Assembly: GCA_903892315.1 (NCBI GenBank)
Contig: CAITHY010000062.1
Span: 1 to 15,970 of the forward strand
Source of the DNA: an uncultured beta proteobacterium
Lineage (GTDB): Bacteria; Pseudomonadota; Gammaproteobacteria; Burkholderiales; Burkholderiaceae
DNA length: 15,970 nucleotides
Reading direction: 5' to 3'
Shown: piece by piece, positions 13,311 to 15,970 of the stretch
Layout of the letters: each line of letters begins with the position of its first letter
How positions within the stretch are numbered: the first letter of the stretch is position 1
Notes under the pieces: generated by a model
Databases searched by the model: none
Seen by the model: only the letters and a program-made list of their open reading frames with translations
What the model was told of the DNA's origin: nothing
Translations under genes and position numbers: made by a program

Positions 13311-15323
13311 ATGAATCAAAACGTCATAGATAACGAAACCCAAGAAAAATTAGATGCCTTTATTAAGCAGGAAGAAGGTGACTCAAATGACTACAAAGGC
13401 TTACTAGCCAAGTTCATCACCTTAGTGGCTGTAGGTATGTCACTTTTTCACCTCTACGCAGCCTACTCAATTGTGCCAACACAAGAGCTTCGCGTCATTC
13501 ACGTGGCTCTAGTTCTATTTTTAGTATTCCTCAGCTTTCCTGTGGCAACGCGCTTTAAAAATCGTTTAATGCCCTGGGATATTGTCTGCGCCTTAGTATC
13601 GGTTGCAATTGCTTATTACATCCTGAGTGGCGGCGATGATTTCATGGATAGAAACACCGCCCCAAATTCAACTGATGTCATGGTGGGAATTGCTTTAATA
13701 CTGCTTATTCTTGAAAGCGTAAGGCGCACTAATGGCATGATTTTGGTATCCGTGACCGCACTATTTTTGCTATACGCGTTATTTGGTAATTATTTACCCG
13801 CGCCTTGGACCCATAAAGGCTATGATCTCGATCGCTTAGTTGGATATATGTACATGACCCTAGAGGGCATTTACGGTACTGCGGTGGATGTCTCAGCAAC
13901 CCTGATTATTTTGTTTACTATCTTTGGCGCCTTCTTGCAATTTACTGGTGCAGGTAAGTTCTTCATTGACTTCTCTTTTGCGGCCATGGGCGGCAAATCC
14001 TCTGGTGTTGGCAGAACAATTGTGATGTCCTCATTCTTATTAGGCGGTCCATCAGGCTCTGGTGTGGCAACGACTGTAACGGTGGGCTCTGTTGCAGCGC
14101 CTATGCTTGAAAAAGTAGGTTACGAAAGAAACGCAGCAGGTGGTCTTTTAGCTGCTGGTGGATTAGGCGCGATCATTTCGCCTCCGGTATTGGGCGCAGC
14201 TGCTTTTTTGATTGCAGACTTTTTGAAGATTTCCTATTTAGATGTGTTGTTGATGGCAACCATCCCAACCATTCTGTTTTACCTCGGCTTATTTGTCATG
14301 GTAGAGATTGATGTTCGCAAATACGGGATGAAGAATATTCACTTTGAATCTGCTGAGACTGCTTGGCAGCTCACCAAGAAGTATTGGTTCCACTTTTTCT
14401 CCCTCATCTCCATCGTGGTGTTCATGCTGATGGGCTTCTCGCCTATCATGTCTGTATTTTGGGCGACGGTGGTGTCGGCTTTCTCCAGCATGCTCAGAGA
14501 AGACACCGCCATCATTCCTTGGGCATGGTTTAAAGGCAAAGAGCCAATTCTTTCTGGGCTCTACAACTCCAACCTGACCAAAGCCTTGGCCTCCGGCTCT
14601 ACTGGTGTCCTAGCAATTGCGGCTACTTGCGCGGGTGCAGGCTTAATTGTGGGTACGGTAACCCTTACTGGACTTGGACTCAAATTTAGCTCTATCGTGA
14701 TTCAGTATGCAGGTGGCTCACTCTTGCTCACGACAATCTTTACAGCACTTGTAGTCTGGGTGGTTGGTCTTGCAGTCCCAGTAACGGCCTCTTATATTAT
14801 TTGCGCAGTGATTGCAGCACCCGCCCTGATTAATTTAGGCGTGCCAGACTTTGCCGCTCACATGTTTATTTTCTATTACGCCGTTCTATCTGAGGTATCC
14901 CCTCCGACCGCACTCTCTCCATTTGCAGCGGCAGCAATTTGTAAAGGCAATCCTTATAAAACAACCTTGCAAACGTGGAAATATGTTGCGCCAGCCATTT
15001 TGGTTCCTTTCATGTTTGTGCTGGATAAATCTGGTGTGAGCTTGCTACTGATGGGTTCAACTGATGCCCTTGAAAAGGCGGACTGGCTTCAAATCGCTTG
15101 GGTCTCTTTCACAGCAGTAGTTGGAATTATCTGCTTAGCTGGCGGACTACAAGGCTGGTTTATTGAGAAGACGAAAGTATTTGAACGTATCATCATGGTC
15201 GCATCTGGTGTTGCTCTAGCCTACCCGTCTACCGAGGCTGATTTAGTTGGTTTTATTGGCTTTGGCTTGGTATTGATTACACAAACCATTCGACACTTCA
15301 AGCTGCATCCTAGAACAACGTAA
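13311..15323 (+). CDS. TRAP transporter permease, fused DctQ/DctM (TAXI-associated)
   Basis: The 670-residue protein joins a small DctQ-like part (about four segments, residues 33-165) to the large DctM channel part, as is usual for TAXI systems. Landmarks in the DctM part are 'GGPSGSGVATTVTVG' (245-259), 'GGLGAIISPPVLGAAAF' with the conserved Pro pair at 291-292, and 'VLSEVSPPTALSPFAAAAI' with the second Pro pair at 531-532. These mark the two inverted halves of the channel. The N-terminal 30 residues are hydrophilic and cytoplasmic. It is an inner-membrane secondary transporter, driven by the sodium gradient in known cases. A GGAG ribosome site is at 13305-13308. It works with the receptor at 12275-13225. 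Confidence 0.94.
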   Translation: MNQNVIDNETQEKLDAFIKQEEGDSNDYKGLLAKFITLVAVGMSLFHLYAAYSIVPTQELRVIHVALVLFLVFLSFPVATRFKNRLMPWDIVCALVSVAIAYYILSGGDDFMDRNTAPNSTDVMVGIALILLILESVRRTNGMILVSVTALFLLYALFGNYLPAPWTHKGYDLDRLVGYMYMTLEGIYGTAVDVSATLIILFTIFGAFLQFTGAGKFFIDFSFAAMGGKSSGVGRTIVMSSFLLGGPSGSGVATTVTVGSVAAPMLEKVGYERNAAGGLLAAGGLGAIISPPVLGAAAFLIADFLKISYLDVLLMATIPTILFYLGLFVMVEIDVRKYGMKNIHFESAETAWQLTKKYWFHFFSLISIVVFMLMGFSPIMSVFWATVVSAFSSMLREDTAIIPWAWFKGKEPILSGLYNSNLTKALASGSTGVLAIAATCAGAGLIVGTVTLTGLGLKFSSIVIQYAGGSLLLTTIFTALVVWVVGLAVPVTASYIICAVIAAPALINLGVPDFAAHMFIFYYAVLSEVSPPTALSPFAAAAICKGNPYKTTLQTWKYVAPAILVPFMFVLDKSGVSLLLMGSTDALEKADWLQIAWVSFTAVVGIICLAGGLQGWFIEKTKVFERIIMVASGVALAYPSTEADLVGFIGFGLVLITQTIRHFKLHPRTT

Positions 15324-15352
15324 GGTTTATTGGCAAGTTTGCTGATGACTAG

Positions 15353-15390
15353 AAACAATCAAGCCCGCATTAGCGGGCTTGATTGTTTTA
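15353..15390. terminator. Bidirectional intrinsic terminator
   Basis: A perfect 16-bp stem (15353-15368 with 15373-15388; AAACAATCAAGCCCGC pairs with GCGGGCTTGATTGTTT) and a 4-base ATTA loop end with TTTT. It sits 29 bp after the TRAP permease stop and 15 bp beyond the stop of the convergent enolase-superfamily gene. The stem has A and T runs at its base on both sides, so it can work for both strands. Confidence 0.9.
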
Positions 15391-15403
15391 GGACTACATA
15401 GAT

Positions 15404-15970
15404 CTATGCAATCTTGGTCCACGGAGTTTTGCCAGCGTATTTCTTAATAGCAGCTTCATCAAACTCAAATCCAAGCCCTGGCGTTTGATGGAGAATCAAA
15501 TCCCCATTCTTAAAGGTGAGTTGTTTATTAATTAATCTGCGGAAGTTCAATACTTGATCATCCAAGAAGAATTCCACAAAACGAGCATTCGGGGTGGCTG
15601 CGACCAAAGGAGCATGCAAGTCATGCATCCAATGGGGGCATACGGTAATCCCTTTAGCATCGGCATATGCCGAGATACGACGCCATTCAGTAATGCCGCC
15701 ACAGACAGCCGCATCCGATTGCAAAATCGCTGCGCCACCTGCATCAATTAACTCCCTGAAACGCCAACGGCCTGCTTCCATCTCACCAGTGGCCACATTG
15801 ATCTTAGTTTGACGAGCTAGAGCGGCATGTAAGTCAATGGCATCTGGTGAAAAAGGCTCTTCAATCCAGTAAGGGTTATAGGCTTCAAAACGTCTTACAT
15901 ACTCAAGCGCTGTTGGTAAATCGCGCCATGCATTATTTGCATCTAGTGTGAGCAAAATATCATCGCCAAT
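15404..15970 (-). CDS. Mandelate racemase/enolase superfamily enzyme, C-terminal part
   Basis: 188 residues are visible and the gene continues past the right window edge. The barrel domain shows the three metal ligands in order: Asp in 'LLTLDANNAW', Glu in 'YWIEEPFSPD' and Glu in 'ATGEMEAG'. The base pair typical of the mandelate racemase group follows: Asp in 'QSDAAVCGGITEWRRI' and His in 'CPHWMHDLHAP'. The C-terminus ends in 'NGDLILHQTPGLGFEFDE', as expected for this family. It probably abstracts the proton next to a carboxylate, most often to dehydrate a sugar acid. It is convergent with the TRAP operon and separated only by a terminator. The visible part ends about where a full-length protein should end; the N-terminal capping domain is outside the window. 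Confidence 0.9.
   Translation of the reverse strand: MGDDILLTLDANNAWRDLPTALEYVRRFEAYNPYWIEEPFSPDAIDLHAALARQTKINVATGEMEAGRWRFRELIDAGGAAILQSDAAVCGGITEWRRISAYADAKGITVCPHWMHDLHAPLVAATPNARFVEFFLDDQVLNFRRLINKQLTFKNGDLILHQTPGLGFEFDEAAIKKYAGKTPWTKIA

Overview
The window looks like chromosomal DNA from a betaproteobacterium of the Burkholderiales, probably a small-genome freshwater type such as Polynucleobacter. This rests on the family mix (tripartite-tricarboxylate 'Bug' receptors, a TAXI-type TRAP transporter, MmgE/PrpD, cytochrome c' with b561), very tight gene spacing and moderate GC judged by eye. It is inference, since no marker gene is present. I see no rRNA, tRNA, CRISPR array, insertion sequence, phage gene or transcription regulator.

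Left block (1-4680, + strand): the tail of one Bug receptor, an MmgE/PrpD-family dehydratase-like enzyme, a D-2-hydroxyacid dehydrogenase, two half-size chromate-transporter (CHR) proteins overlapping by 4 bp, and a second complete Bug receptor. It ends at a strong hairpin terminator. It reads as an organic-acid uptake and conversion operon with an unusual CHR pair inside it.

Middle block (4682-9351): a minus-strand operon runs leftwards from 6210 and holds a 55-residue basic Pro/Gly-rich protein, a 45-residue single-span membrane protein, a YgiD/DODA-type dioxygenase and the fluoride channel CrcB. The two small genes are new calls read directly from the sequence. Divergent from it is a site-2-protease-type membrane metalloprotease, followed by periplasmic cytochrome c'. 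A cytochrome b561 lies tail to tail with the c' gene with no space between the stop codons. An MFS transporter diverges from the b561 gene.

Right block (9344-15970): a minus-strand 3-hydroxyacyl-CoA dehydrogenase family gene faces away from a plus-strand operon encoding a second D-2-hydroxyacid dehydrogenase, a DapA-family aldolase/dehydratase, a TAXI-family TRAP binding protein and a fused TRAP permease. A hairpin terminator separates the binding protein from its permease, which would favour making more receptor than permease. A 16-bp-stem bidirectional terminator then separates this operon from a convergent, truncated mandelate-racemase/enolase-superfamily gene that runs off the window. Together these genes suggest import and breakdown of a hydroxy- or sugar-acid: dehydration by the enolase-superfamily enzyme, cleavage or dehydration by the DapA-family enzyme, and reduction or oxidation of the 2-hydroxy/2-keto product. 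The substrate cannot be read from the sequence. I found no clearly new multi-gene defence or mobile system; the most novel items are the two small genes, a possible leader peptide and the CHR pair in an organic-acid operon.
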